Positions 53,012 through 61,664 of a DNA stretch of 64,000 nucleotides are shown piece by piece. A program made the position numbers and the translations under genes. How positions within the stretch are numbered: the stretch's first letter is position 1; every line of letters starts with the position of its first letter. Location: the NCBI RefSeq assembly GCF_002967715.1, contig NZ_PUIA01000058.1, positions 1-64,000 on the forward strand, read 5' to 3'. The notes below the pieces were generated by a model. That model made no database searches, was not told the origin of the DNA, and worked only from the letters and a program-made list of their open reading frames with translations. The DNA is from Blastopirellula marina (GTDB taxonomy: Bacteria > Planctomycetota > Planctomycetia > Pirellulales > Pirellulaceae).

Positions 53012-54424
53012 TTACGAGGGAAGCTGGCGAATAAACGCGACCCACTCGGCCTGCACGCGGGAAACGCTCTCGCCGAATGTTTCTTCGACGGTGGGGGCCG
53101 GCAGATTTCGCTTATGGACGTAGCGGTCCAGGCTGCCAGGGGCGAATAGCTGTTTCTGAAACACCAGGTACCACGCCAATCCCCACGCCACGTCGTAGTC
53201 GAGTCGCCCTTCGTGCAGGTTCTCGAACAGGATGAAGCTGCCTGCTTTGGTTTGAAGAATCCGCTGCAGGCTCATTCCGTTGTCCCGTTCGAGCCGCTCC
53301 TTCAAGCTTGCCAGGATCTCTTTCGGCGGCAGGTCGATGCGGAACGTGCCATTTTCAAACTGGGCATGCTCAAACAACTGGGCCAGCCCTTCGTTCAACC
53401 AGATCGGCACCTCGTATTCTCCTTGCGGATAGAGGTAGTTCTCGACGTAGGCATGAAACGATTCGTGGCACAGGTGCTGCGTGGCCTGGTTGATCAACGA
53501 ATCGAGTGTCGTCTGGTTGCGGCGATCGGTGACTTGGATCTGTGCCTGGGCCTTCTTGAAGTCACGTTGCCACGCCTCGCGTCGCGTTTGCACTTCGGTA
53601 ACGATCGTATCAGGCTGCCAGCCTGCATCTTTCAATCGCTTGGCCAGTTGATTCAGGTCTTCCGGCAGCTTCTTCTCGCGCTCGGACCACTGAGCCAGGA
53701 TCGCTTCGTGCCGTGCGTGAGCCAGTTCCAGGCGAGCCTGAAACGCACCCAGGTCTGAACCAATCAGAACCTGGTTGGTATGCGGAACGTAAACGGCCGG
53801 GTTATCGATCGTTAAGCCAATCTTCTTGAGGTACGCCGAATAGCTGTCGATCGAATAGAACAGCACAATCTGGATCGGGCTGTTGGGCTTCTGCTTCGGC
53901 GGCAGCCAGTGCTCGAAGGCCTGAAAGATTTGATCCACGCGCACGGCGAACGTCCGTGTCATGTCTTCGTTCAAGGGGCTGATCAGTACGAAGCGATCCC
54001 CTTGGTACTGCCAGGCCTGGTCGGTTTCGAGAATCGCCGACTTGGTGCGTTTGAGGGTGAGCGAGTCTTTCGCGGCCGCACGAATCTGCGTGTGGTTGCG
54101 TAGCCGATCGACCAGCTTTTCCAGTTGCTTGCGATCTTCGCCAGAGACTTTATCGAGGCTCTTCTTCTGATTGGCGCTGATCGTGTGGATGACGGCAAAC
54201 ATCGGTTTGCCAGGGGGGCGAACAACCTCTAAGAACTCGAGGTTTCGCGGAGATTCTTCGAGCAGCATTCCCTGCAACTGCGTACCGTCGGTCAGCGTCA
54301 AGCGATCGCTTTCTTGATCGCGCAGCGGATCTTGCGGTTGGGCAGGCAGCGGCAATGCCAACAAGGACATTGCCGCTAAAGTGAAACAGGCGACTAGCGC
54401 GGCTCGCGTCACAAACAGCCCCAC
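53012..54424 (-). CDS. Exported DUF1570-like protein with HExxH motif
   Basis: A 470-residue exported protein; signal MGLFVTRAALVACFTLAAMS ... LPAQ, beginning with GTG. A putative zinc protease motif HESFH (in HLCHESFHAYVENY) is followed by WLNEGLAQLFE about 20 residues on, which supplies the Glu expected of gluzincins. The N-terminal half has beta-rich and helical parts. DUF1570 proteins are common in planctomycetes. The start follows the stop of the DUF3500 gene with no gap (TAAGTG), so the two are coupled. It converges with glnD with five bases between stops. Confidence 0.78.
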   Translation of the reverse strand: MGLFVTRAALVACFTLAAMSLLALPLPAQPQDPLRDQESDRLTLTDGTQLQGMLLEESPRNLEFLEVVRPPGKPMFAVIHTISANQKKSLDKVSGEDRKQLEKLVDRLRNHTQIRAAAKDSLTLKRTKSAILETDQAWQYQGDRFVLISPLNEDMTRTFAVRVDQIFQAFEHWLPPKQKPNSPIQIVLFYSIDSYSAYLKKIGLTIDNPAVYVPHTNQVLIGSDLGAFQARLELAHARHEAILAQWSEREKKLPEDLNQLAKRLKDAGWQPDTIVTEVQTRREAWQRDFKKAQAQIQVTDRRNQTTLDSLINQATQHLCHESFHAYVENYLYPQGEYEVPIWLNEGLAQLFEHAQFENGTFRIDLPPKEILASLKERLERDNGMSLQRILQTKAGSFILFENLHEGRLDYDVAWGLAWYLVFQKQLFAPGSLDRYVHKRNLPAPTVEETFGESVSRVQAEWVAFIRQLPS

Positions 54425-55447
54425 TTAGGCGGCGTTGAAGGGAACTTTGTGCGAGTCGGCGACGTTCACCCAGCAGTGAACATGCGGCTTGCCTCGGAAG
54501 TACCAGACGAAGCTCGGTCCTTCCAGACGCCAGTTGTCCCACACCTTGTCGTTGCCCATGTCCGAATCTTCGTAGAACGACAGGTGGCACGCATCCAGGC
54601 CGCCATACTTGTTCAAGCAGGCCACCACTTCGTCTTGATCGCTTTGACGATAGGGCTCGATCAAAAGCTTCAGCACGCCTTGTACGGCTTCCTTCTGATC
54701 GTCGGAAAGGTCACCCACTTTGATACCGGTGAACTTGGCTTCGGGACCTTGGAAACTGTTTTCCTGTTCGACGGGGCTCTTCTTCACCAGCGCGACCTGC
54801 TGCTGCTTGCCGTCGAGGATCTCGTACACCTTGTTGGCGGCTTGGGCCTGGTGCCAGAAGACGTTGCCGGGGTGGTCCGACTTTTCGTTGAATGCTTTGG
54901 CCGCATGACCATAGAAGATCGGTCCGCCAAAGGCGACGTGCTCGGCCGAGTTGCCGTCGCAGCGCATCGTCATGTGACGACCAGTGATCACCAGCTCGAA
55001 CTTCCCTTCGCCAGGTTTACCGAAGATGGCGATGTTTTGCTGCTTGCCGAAGCCGCCGGCATCGTCCTTCAACTGCTGGTCAAACTTTTCGACCCATTCC
55101 GGATTGACCATCCCCACAAAGATCTGCCGAATCAGGTGCTGCTGATCCTTGGTGTAGTAATTGCCGGCGATCGTCTGGTCGACGATGTGCCAGTTGTTCT
55201 CGACGTGGGTTCGCAGCTTCCCTTGGAAGACCGTCTCGTGATCCCAGTCGAACGTGATGTCCTTTTTCTGCTTGTCGCTCAGCGTGTCGTACAGAACTTT
55301 CACGAGTGACTCAGGCGTCTCTTGCTTGGGTGCTTCATCGGCGGCTAGTAGCGAAGTAGCACCGAGGGCAAGGCCAGCCGTCGTGGCAGCAGCAGTCTGC
55401 AGAAAATCGCGTCGATTGGGGGGGACCAGGGGAAGGCGACTTGGCAT
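54425..55447 (-). CDS. TAT-exported DUF3500 protein
   Basis: A 340-residue protein from 55447 (MPSRLPLVPPNRR), which has GGAGG upstream. The twin-arginine signal is NRRDFLQTAAA. The DUF3500 features are NYYTKDQQHLIRQIFVGMVNPEWVEKF, ITGRHMTMRCDGNS and HVHCWVNVADS with the His/Cys-rich end. DUF3500 proteins are exported and of unknown function. It is coupled to the HExxH protein; the pair probably works together outside the cytoplasm. Confidence 0.85.
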   Translation of the reverse strand: MPSRLPLVPPNRRDFLQTAAATTAGLALGATSLLAADEAPKQETPESLVKVLYDTLSDKQKKDITFDWDHETVFQGKLRTHVENNWHIVDQTIAGNYYTKDQQHLIRQIFVGMVNPEWVEKFDQQLKDDAGGFGKQQNIAIFGKPGEGKFELVITGRHMTMRCDGNSAEHVAFGGPIFYGHAAKAFNEKSDHPGNVFWHQAQAANKVYEILDGKQQQVALVKKSPVEQENSFQGPEAKFTGIKVGDLSDDQKEAVQGVLKLLIEPYRQSDQDEVVACLNKYGGLDACHLSFYEDSDMGNDKVWDNWRLEGPSFVWYFRGKPHVHCWVNVADSHKVPFNAA

Positions 55448-55545
55448 CGAGAGGACCTCCAGGAAGGGAGAGAAAAATGAGGAGCGCACTTCATCTATTT
55501 TTAACCGACCTCACCCATAGAAAACAATGGAAATGTCGATTCCGG

Positions 55546-56385
55546 TTATTTCTCCTTCTGGCAGCGGGGGCAATGGAAGGTCGCCCGTTGGGCTTGAACC
55601 GTCCGCACAATCACCCCTTTACCACACGAACGACACACTTCGCCCTGCTTGGCATACACGCGGTGCTCGTTCTGATAGCTGCCGTTTTGGTTCAATGCGT
55701 TGCGATAAGTCCCGTCGTTGAGGGTCGATCCTTCGTACCGAATGGCCAGTTCCAGCACTTCGACCATGCAGGCATGAATCTGCTTCCAGGCCTGGGAACT
55801 GACGTTACTGCACGGCGTCGCCGGATGGACCTTTGCCAGGTGCAGGATCTCGGAAGCATACAGATTTCCGATGCCAGCAATCCGCCGCTGATCCAACAGC
55901 GCGACCTTGATCGGCTGCCGCGTGGAAGAAAACTTCTCGCGGAAGGTCGTCGCATCGACATCGAGCGCATCCGGCCCGAGCCGCCCCTGGTGGAACTCTT
56001 CGGCAAATTGTTCCGCCGAAAACCACCGAACCGAACCGAGTCCGCGGCGGTCCCAGTACAAAAGCTCCGGATGTTGCGAGCCGGAAAGGGTGAGCCGGAC
56101 GCGTAAATGATCGCGTGTTGGTGGATCCGAAATGAGCACCAGTCCGGTCATGCGGGGCTCGAACATCAGCCGCGATTGGTCGTCCAGGACCAGCAGCACC
56201 CGCTTTCCGAGCCGGTCGATCCGTTGGATCGTGCGACCAACCAACTTTTTTTTCAGCACACCAGCGGTGGGGGTAATGCCGATGGGACGACGTTCGCACG
56301 CCAGTTTTTCAAAGCTTTCGATACGACCACCAACCAGGCCCAGCACGCCCCGTCGCATCGTTTCGACTTCAGGAAGTTCCGGCAA
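55546..56385 (-). CDS. mutM: Formamidopyrimidine-DNA glycosylase
   Basis: Removes oxidised purines such as 8-oxoguanine from DNA and cuts the strand. The 279-residue protein begins MPELPEVETMRRG: Pro2 is the nucleophile and Glu3/Glu6 follow. The Lys needed for catalysis is in GRTIQRIDRLGKRVLL. The helix-two-turn-helix and the C-terminal zinc finger (CRSCGKGVIVRTVQ ... FHCPRCQ) are complete. No operon partner. It lies between the DUF3500 gene and the divergent trpB. Confidence 0.96.
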   Translation of the reverse strand: MPELPEVETMRRGVLGLVGGRIESFEKLACERRPIGITPTAGVLKKKLVGRTIQRIDRLGKRVLLVLDDQSRLMFEPRMTGLVLISDPPTRDHLRVRLTLSGSQHPELLYWDRRGLGSVRWFSAEQFAEEFHQGRLGPDALDVDATTFREKFSSTRQPIKVALLDQRRIAGIGNLYASEILHLAKVHPATPCSNVSSQAWKQIHACMVEVLELAIRYEGSTLNDGTYRNALNQNGSYQNEHRVYAKQGEVCRSCGKGVIVRTVQAQRATFHCPRCQKEK

Positions 56386-56542
56386 TTGGCTACTCTCCGC
56401 TCGTTTCTGGCACCGATCGTGGTGATCGCATCTACTTGACCCCCTTACAGGTTGCCCGGATACTCAAAGGTTTATCACGCAGGCACCTGCGTCGCATAAC
56501 TGGGAGCGATCCCGCTGCGACGTCATCCCCAAATCGTGACAC

Positions 56543-57769
56543 ATGGATCCGCTGATGGAAAGTCTAGGTACCGCCAGTCGTAATGTTCCTGATCCCGCCG
56601 GCCGCTTTGGTCCGTTCGGGGGGCGATATGTCCCTGAAACGTTGACCCAGGCCCTCGACGAGCTCGCGGCTGAATACGAAAAGGCCGTGCAGGATCCTAC
56701 CTTCTTCGAAGAACTGAAGGGCCTGCTGCGAGACTTCGTTGGTCGTCCCTCGCCGTTTTATCATGCCAAGCGGCTGAGCGAGCAAGTCGGTGGTGCTCAA
56801 ATCTGGCTCAAACGCGAAGACACCAATCACACCGGCGCTCACAAAATCAACAACACGCTCGGCCAGGCTCTGCTGACCCTGCGCATGGGCAAAAAGCGTG
56901 TCATCGCCGAAACCGGTGCCGGCCAGCATGGCGTGGCCACGGCAACCGCTTGTGCTCACTTCGGCATTCCTTGCGTCGTGTACATGGGCGAAGAAGACAT
57001 TCGCCGCCAGGCCCCTAACGTCTTCAGCATGAAACTGCTGGGCGCGGAAGTTCGCCCGGTAACCACCGGTTCGCGAACCCTCCGCGACGCGATCAACGAA
57101 GCGATGCGCGATTGGATGGCTTCGGTTCAAGACACCCACTACATCCTGGGTAGCGTCGTTGGTCCGCATCCTTTCCCACGGATCGTGCGCGACTTCCAAG
57201 CCGTGATCGGCGAAGAAGCCCGCCAGCAAAGTCTCGATCGCCTGGGCATGCTCCCCAATAAGGTCGTGGCCTGCGTCGGTGGCGGCAGCAACGCGGCTGG
57301 CATGTTCTATCCATTTGTTGAAGACAAAGAGGTCGAACTGATCGGCGTCGAAGCTGGCGGTCGCGGTCCCAAGGCCGGCGATCACGCTTCGCCCCTCACC
57401 TACGGCCAGCCAGGCGTGCTGCATGGTAGCTACAGCTACGTGATGCAGGACGAAGACGGCCAAACGTGCGACGTTCACTCGATGTCGGCAGGCCTTGACT
57501 ATCCCGGCGTTGGTCCCGAGCACAGCTACTGGAAGGCCACCGGCCGCGTCGAGTACACGTGCTGCGAGGACAACGACGCGATGAAAGGTTTCGACGCGCT
57601 GGCCGCTTCGGAAGGGATTCTGCCGGCGCTGGAATCTTCGCATGCCGTGGCCAAGGCCATGGAAGTCGCCGCCAAAATGCCGAAGGATCAGGTCGTTTTG
57701 GTGTGTCTGTCCGGTCGCGGAGATAAAGACGCCGCCGAGATCGCCCGCCTCAAAGGCGTTAAGTATTAA
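56543..57769 (+). CDS. trpB: Tryptophan synthase beta subunit
   Basis: Joins indole and serine to form tryptophan with PLP. The 408-residue protein has [15 protein letters not shown], the PLP Lys in [15 protein letters not shown], the phosphate-binding [13 protein letters not shown] and [14 protein letters not shown] second ATG four codons in is possible. trpA follows at 57911 on the same strand, but the intergenic gap contains a large inverted repeat. The other trp genes are not in the window. Confidence 0.96.
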   Translation: MDPLMESLGTASRNVPDPAGRFGPFGGRYVPETLTQALDELAAEYEKAVQDPTFFEELKGLLRDFVGRPSPFYHAKRLSEQVGGAQIWLKREDTNHTGAHKINNTLGQALLTLRMGKKRVIAETGAGQHGVATATACAHFGIPCVVYMGEEDIRRQAPNVFSMKLLGAEVRPVTTGSRTLRDAINEAMRDWMASVQDTHYILGSVVGPHPFPRIVRDFQAVIGEEARQQSLDRLGMLPNKVVACVGGGSNAAGMFYPFVEDKEVELIGVEAGGRGPKAGDHASPLTYGQPGVLHGSYSYVMQDEDGQTCDVHSMSAGLDYPGVGPEHSYWKATGRVEYTCCEDNDAMKGFDALAASEGILPALESSHAVAKAMEVAAKMPKDQVVLVCLSGRGDKDAAEIARLKGVKY

Positions 57770-57791
57770 TCAAACCAATCAGACTCGATCC

Positions 57792-57867
57792 GTGTGCCAC
57801 TGGCCTCTGGCCAGTGCGAACCAGTAACCGGGTCTCTCAAGAGCACTGGCCAGAGGCCAGTGGCACA
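57792..57867. repeat. 26-base inverted repeat between trpB and trpA
   Basis: Arms 57792-57817 and 57842-57867 are exact complements over 26 bases. Each arm is itself a near-palindrome, CACTGGCC-TCT-GGCCAGTG, headed by GTGTGCCAC. The head GTGCCAC is shared with the repeats at 46225, 58775 and 59928. Confidence 0.85.
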
Positions 57868-57910
57868 CTTTCGTCCAACCTTAGCTAATACCCACAAAGG
57901 TTACGCCCCG

Positions 57911-58714
57911 ATGTCCGCAGTCGATCGAGCTTTTGAAACCCTGCGTTCGCAAAACAAAAAAGCGTTGGTTCCGTTTGTCACCGCTGGCGATCCTTCCCTG
58001 GAGATCACTGCGGCGGCCCTCACCGAACTGGGCAAACGTGGTGCGACCGTGTGCGAAGTGGGCATTCCGTACAGCGACCCTATCGCCGACGGCCCCGTGA
58101 TTCAAGCTTCGTACACCCGGGCACTCGACAAGAAGATCAAACTGAAGTCGATCCTCGAAACGATCGGCAGCGTTACGCCGACCCTCCCCTGCCCTGTCGT
58201 CACGATGATCAGCTACGCGATCATTCATCGTCACGGCCCCGAGCAGTTCCTGGAAATGGCCCAGGCCGCCGGCGTCAGCGGCGCGATCGTGCCCGACCTG
58301 TTGGTCGAAGAATCGGAAGCGTTCGCCAAGCTGTGCAAAGAGCGAGACTTCAGCCTGATCCAACTGGTCACGCCGACTACCTCCAAAGAACGAGCCAAGA
58401 AGATCGTCGAAACGTCGACCGGCTTCATCTACTACGTCTCGGTCGCTGGCATCACCGGCGAACGCACCGAACTGCCGCCAGATATCGTCGACAACGTGAA
58501 GTGGCTCAAGAGCCAAACCGACCTGCCGATCTGCATTGGCTTCGGCATCAACAAGCCAGAGCACGTCTACATGCTGAAGGATGCCTGCGACGGCGTGATC
58601 GTCGGCTCGGCCATTGTCCGCCGCCTGTGCGAAGCAGAAACGAAGCCCCAGGCAGAGGTCATCGAGGAAGTCGGCCAGTATGCCGACTCGCTGCTGGAAG
58701 CCTTGAACGGCTAG
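57911..58714 (+). CDS. trpA: Tryptophan synthase alpha subunit
   Basis: Cleaves indole-3-glycerol phosphate to indole. The 267-residue protein starts at ATG 57911; the frame opens earlier but runs through the inverted repeat. Catalytic Glu and Asp are in CEVGIPYSDPIADG. Other motifs are VPFVTAGDPSLE, GAIVPDLLVEESEAF, FIYYVSVAGITGER and CIGFGINKPEHV. It pairs with trpB. Confidence 0.95.
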   Translation: MSAVDRAFETLRSQNKKALVPFVTAGDPSLEITAAALTELGKRGATVCEVGIPYSDPIADGPVIQASYTRALDKKIKLKSILETIGSVTPTLPCPVVTMISYAIIHRHGPEQFLEMAQAAGVSGAIVPDLLVEESEAFAKLCKERDFSLIQLVTPTTSKERAKKIVETSTGFIYYVSVAGITGERTELPPDIVDNVKWLKSQTDLPICIGFGINKPEHVYMLKDACDGVIVGSAIVRRLCEAETKPQAEVIEEVGQYADSLLEALNG

Positions 58715-59339
58715 GGACTCTTCTCGGAAAGAGTTTTTGACCACGGATATCACGGATGGCCACGGATAAAATTCCGGGTGCCACCCTCAAGTCCGCTTGG
58801 GCGTGCGAATCTGGAAGTCAGACATCTATTGCTAGATAAGTCTGCCTGGTAGTCGCACAACCAAAATTCTTATCGGTGTTGATCCGTGTAATCCGTGATT
58901 AGCCTTCTCTCTTCCTCTTGTGTCTGATAGATGGTCCCCGCTTCGCACGCCCAAGCGGACTTGGGCGTGGCACCCGGCATCCGGATCCTAGTTCATTCCC
59001 ATCCGCGACCATCTGCGTAATCCGCAGTTAGCCCCCTCGCTTCCTTCCCAGCAATTCGCAAATCAAAAGCTACCCTCTGGCTGTTCCCGAGCTACAATGG
59101 TATTAGGCAAATTACTGAACTTGACTCAGAGTATTAGCCGAAATTAATGTAGCTTTAGAGCGTTTGCGAAGGTGAGCCAATGGGTACACCGTTCGCATCC
59201 TTGCCCCATTCATGCGTGTGGACATTACTTCACCCTTCGGGCAACCATGCGGGCCACTTTTGCGGCATCGCTGGGCACCTAAGCCAAGTGCCTGACGGGT
59301 TTTGCTGACCGACTTCACTGTACGGGAGGGGAACCAACC
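58715..59339. other. Repeat-rich intergenic region after trpA
   Basis: 625 bases. Its left half contains the first composite repeat module (58734-59032). The right half, 59033-59339, has no gene. The Shine-Dalgarno GGGAGGGG at about 59324 belongs to the gene at 59340. A TACAAT box near 59093 is a weak promoter candidate. Confidence 0.55.
58734..59032. repeat. Composite repeat module 1 (CACGGAT and GTGCCAC families)
   Basis: Order: GACCACGGATATCACGGAT (58734-58770), GTGCCAC hairpin (58775-58810), unique spacer, inverted ATCCGTGTAATCCGTGATT (58869-58903), inverted GTGCCAC hairpin (58944-58978), degenerate ATCTGCGTAATCCGCAGTT (58996-59032). Each hairpin has an ACGCCCAAG/CTTGGGCGT stem. A very similar module is at 59887-60080. 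Confidence 0.75.
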
Positions 59340-59879
59340 ATGCATGCCGACGATGACAGCACCAAGATGCACCGCTTCTTTGCAGGCATCACCGAGCAGA
59401 CCTTTCAGGCCAAGCTCGGCGTCCCGGATACCGACCTGATCGACTATCTGACCGGACTTCTGACCCGATTCATTCACAGCGAAATGGTATTCAAGGTCCG
59501 CAGTTTGACGGGCAAACCGCTTACCGAAGTTGCCGACATGCTGGTCGAAGCGGAAGCCAGGATTGGCCAGGCGAAACAGTCCGTTCACCAACACGTGGGT
59601 GACTTCCTCCTCTTCTGGAGCGGTGTCTACCCCGAAAGCCTGGCCCGCATGCAAAAGGCCGATCGTAAAGATCATCTGCTCAATTACTGGGGAGTCGGCA
59701 AGATGGCCTACGCGAAAGCGAGCGAGCTATCGGCCGAAGAACACTCCGACCAGGAAGCCGAACTGCTTCATAAACTAAGCCACGAGTTCGAGCTGTGCGC
59801 CTACGGCCTGGGCGAAGTCCGCCGCGAATGGGAACGCCGCGACCAGGAAGGGGACTCAAGGCAGATCATCGTGATGTAG
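59340..59879 (+). CDS. Hypothetical protein between repeat modules
   Basis: A 179-residue soluble, mostly helical protein with no membrane segment and no recognised family. Distinct segments: DTDLIDYLTGLLTRFIHSEMVFKV, FLLFWSGVYPESLARM, LNYWGVGKMAYAKASEL. A strong GGGAGGGG about eight bases before the ATG supports the start. The sequence around FIHSEM and RKDHLLNYWG looks conserved-core-like. Codon use and GC resemble the neighbours, so there is no sign of recent transfer. It is flanked on both sides by similar composite repeat modules. Confidence 0.72.
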   Translation: MHADDDSTKMHRFFAGITEQTFQAKLGVPDTDLIDYLTGLLTRFIHSEMVFKVRSLTGKPLTEVADMLVEAEARIGQAKQSVHQHVGDFLLFWSGVYPESLARMQKADRKDHLLNYWGVGKMAYAKASELSAEEHSDQEAELLHKLSHEFELCAYGLGEVRREWERRDQEGDSRQIIVM

Positions 59880-59886
59880 GAAGAGG

Positions 59887-60080
59887 TTTTTGACCACGGA
59901 TTACACCGATGAACACGGATAAGATACCGGGTGCCACGCCCAAGTCCGCTTGGGCGTGTGAAGTTAGCATAGGGCCTCGCGCGAGCACCCTAAATCATGG
60001 GCACCCGCTTCGCATGCCCAAGAAGACTTGGGAGTGGCACCCTATGTGTCTCTCTCATCCGTGATATCCGTGGTTGGTCC
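59887..60080. repeat. Composite repeat module 2 (CACGGAT and GTGCCAC families)
   Basis: Order: GACCACGGATTACACCGAT (59887-59921), GTGCCAC hairpin with ACGCCCAAG-TCCG-CTTGGGCGT (59928-59963), spacer, inverted GTGCCAC hairpin (60007-60041), inverted ATCCGTGATATCCGTGGTT (60056-60080). The module is symmetrical about its centre, like module 1. Confidence 0.75.
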
Positions 60081-60155
60081 CTTCTTCTCCTTTTCCGCTT
60101 CTTAAGCGATTAACTCCAGCACGCCGGTTACGCAGTTGGAAAGACCCTTGGGCAG

Positions 60156-60641
60156 TCAATCGTGTCGATCGTCGTGCAGGATCTGATCGATGACGATGCA
60201 CGCACACAAGATGGTAACATCGTCTTCACCGCTGGTCGTCTCGATGCCGTAGGTGTCGTTCCAGGTCCAAAAGTCTTTGCAGACCTTGGCGACGGTTCGG
60301 CCTTCGCGTTGGAACTGGTAGTCGTGCAGCCAGAAACTGCCGTCGATGGTGTAGTCGTTGGGGCCTGGCACATCGAGCGTGAACTTCTGGTTGAACCAGG
60401 TGAACTGCTTGTGCATCTCGGCGAAGAGTTTGCCGCCGTGATAGATCTCGTAACACGGCATGAACGACAGCAGTCGCTGCTTGATGAACGCGAGTTCGTT
60501 GCCGCGCATGTCGCAGAACGCCAGCTGATCCCCCCACGAAAAGACTTTCCCTTTGATCTGATAGACAGGCTGCTGATCCTCGTCGTAGACGTAAAAGTTG
60601 TCTCCCCACGACCAGAATCGCTCTCGGATCACGTATCGCAT
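60156..60641 (-). CDS. LURP-one-related (LOR/YxjI) protein
   Basis: A 161-residue protein of the LOR/YxjI fold, a twelve-stranded beta-barrel related to tubby. Evidence: FWSWGDNFYVYDEDQQPVYQIKGKVFSWGDQL, YEIYHGGKLFAEMHKQF and DYQFQREGRTVAKVCKDFWTW, the typical alternating strand pattern. Members are thought to bind lipids or act as scaffolds. Their bacterial role is unknown. CGGAAG is near the start. It lies about 60 bases downstream of the ABC ATPase gene on the same strand, so it may be the last gene of that operon. Confidence 0.85.
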   Translation of the reverse strand: MRYVIRERFWSWGDNFYVYDEDQQPVYQIKGKVFSWGDQLAFCDMRGNELAFIKQRLLSFMPCYEIYHGGKLFAEMHKQFTWFNQKFTLDVPGPNDYTIDGSFWLHDYQFQREGRTVAKVCKDFWTWNDTYGIETTSGEDDVTILCACIVIDQILHDDRHD

Positions 60642-60704
60642 ACTGCTTCCGTTTCCGTGATGAATGAAAAGGTTTTGTTGGCTTAAGACGGAATGTTGTT
60701 CGTT

Positions 60705-61631
60705 CTAAGTCACCAAACCTTTGGTCACCATCATGAAAACGTCTTCCAGCGTCGGATCTTTTTCGGCGAAGGTGCGGACGTTGATTTGGTTGTCGACCAG
60801 TTTCTTCAGCAGCGAAGCGACTCCTTGGTCGTCGGTTTGCAGTTCGCATGTTACCTGGCCGCGATCGATATCGACGTCCACACACTCCGGCATGCTGCGA
60901 ATGATCGAGAGGCCTGCGTCCATGCCGTCGACGAACTTGATGTTGATGATCCGGTTCTTGCGGATGCGGCGGTAGACGTCTTCGATGCTACCGCTCATCA
61001 GCAGTTCGCCACGTTCGATAATGCCGATCGACGTGCAGCAGTCGGCCAGTTCCGTCAGGATGTGGCTCGAGATGAGAATGGTCTTTCCCATCTTGCGAAG
61101 TTCTTTCAACAGCGCCTTCACCTCCAAACGTGCCCGGGGGTCGAGGCCGCTGGCAGGCTCGTCCAGAATCAGCACCGGCGGATCGTGCACCAAGGTTTTG
61201 GCCAGGCACAATCGCTGCTTCATCCCGCGTGACAGGCCGTTCACAAAGTCGTTGCGCTTGTGCGTCAGATCGAGCAGTTCCAGCACGTCGGTGATGACCG
61301 CTTTACGCCTGCTGCGGGGGATCTTGTAGGCGACGGCGAAGAAGTCGAGGAACTCCCACACCTTCATGCCGTCGTACACGCCGAAGTTATCCGGCATGTA
61401 CCCCACGCTGTGCCGCACGTCCATCGGCTGCTCGGCGACATTGAATCCGTTGACGAAGCCTTGCCCGCGCGAGGCGCGTAGCAGCGTGGCCAGGAAGCGG
61501 ATGCTTGTGCTTTTACCGGCACCGTTGGGGCCGATGAAGCCGAACATCTCGCCGGCGTCGATCTTCAGATTCAGGCATTTGACTGCGGTGAAATCGCCAT
61601 AGTCTTTGCCGAAGTCGACTAGTTCAATCAT
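60705..61631 (-). CDS. ABC transporter ATP-binding protein
   Basis: ATPase of an ABC-2-type exporter, 308 residues. Walker A GPNGAGKSTSIRF (about 35-47), signature LSRGMKQRL, Walker B VLILDEPASGLDP and the H-loop ISSHILTELADCC are complete. A C-terminal domain of about 90 residues follows. It sits 33 bases after a large membrane protein on the same strand. The permease that it should energise is probably upstream, beyond the window edge. Substrate unknown. In many bacteria such ATPases work with GldG-type auxiliary proteins. Confidence 0.9.
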   Translation of the reverse strand: MIELVDFGKDYGDFTAVKCLNLKIDAGEMFGFIGPNGAGKSTSIRFLATLLRASRGQGFVNGFNVAEQPMDVRHSVGYMPDNFGVYDGMKVWEFLDFFAVAYKIPRSRRKAVITDVLELLDLTHKRNDFVNGLSRGMKQRLCLAKTLVHDPPVLILDEPASGLDPRARLEVKALLKELRKMGKTILISSHILTELADCCTSIGIIERGELLMSGSIEDVYRRIRKNRIINIKFVDGMDAGLSIIRSMPECVDVDIDRGQVTCELQTDDQGVASLLKKLVDNQINVRTFAEKDPTLEDVFMMVTKGLVT

Positions 61632-61664
61632 CGAGGTACGTCCTGAAGGTGCTTTTCTGAAAAG

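Noticed and set aside
59112-59675. A 187-codon minus-strand open frame overlapping the gene at 59340
   Set aside because: The plus-strand frame has a strong Shine-Dalgarno sequence and protein-like composition; the minus frame has neither.
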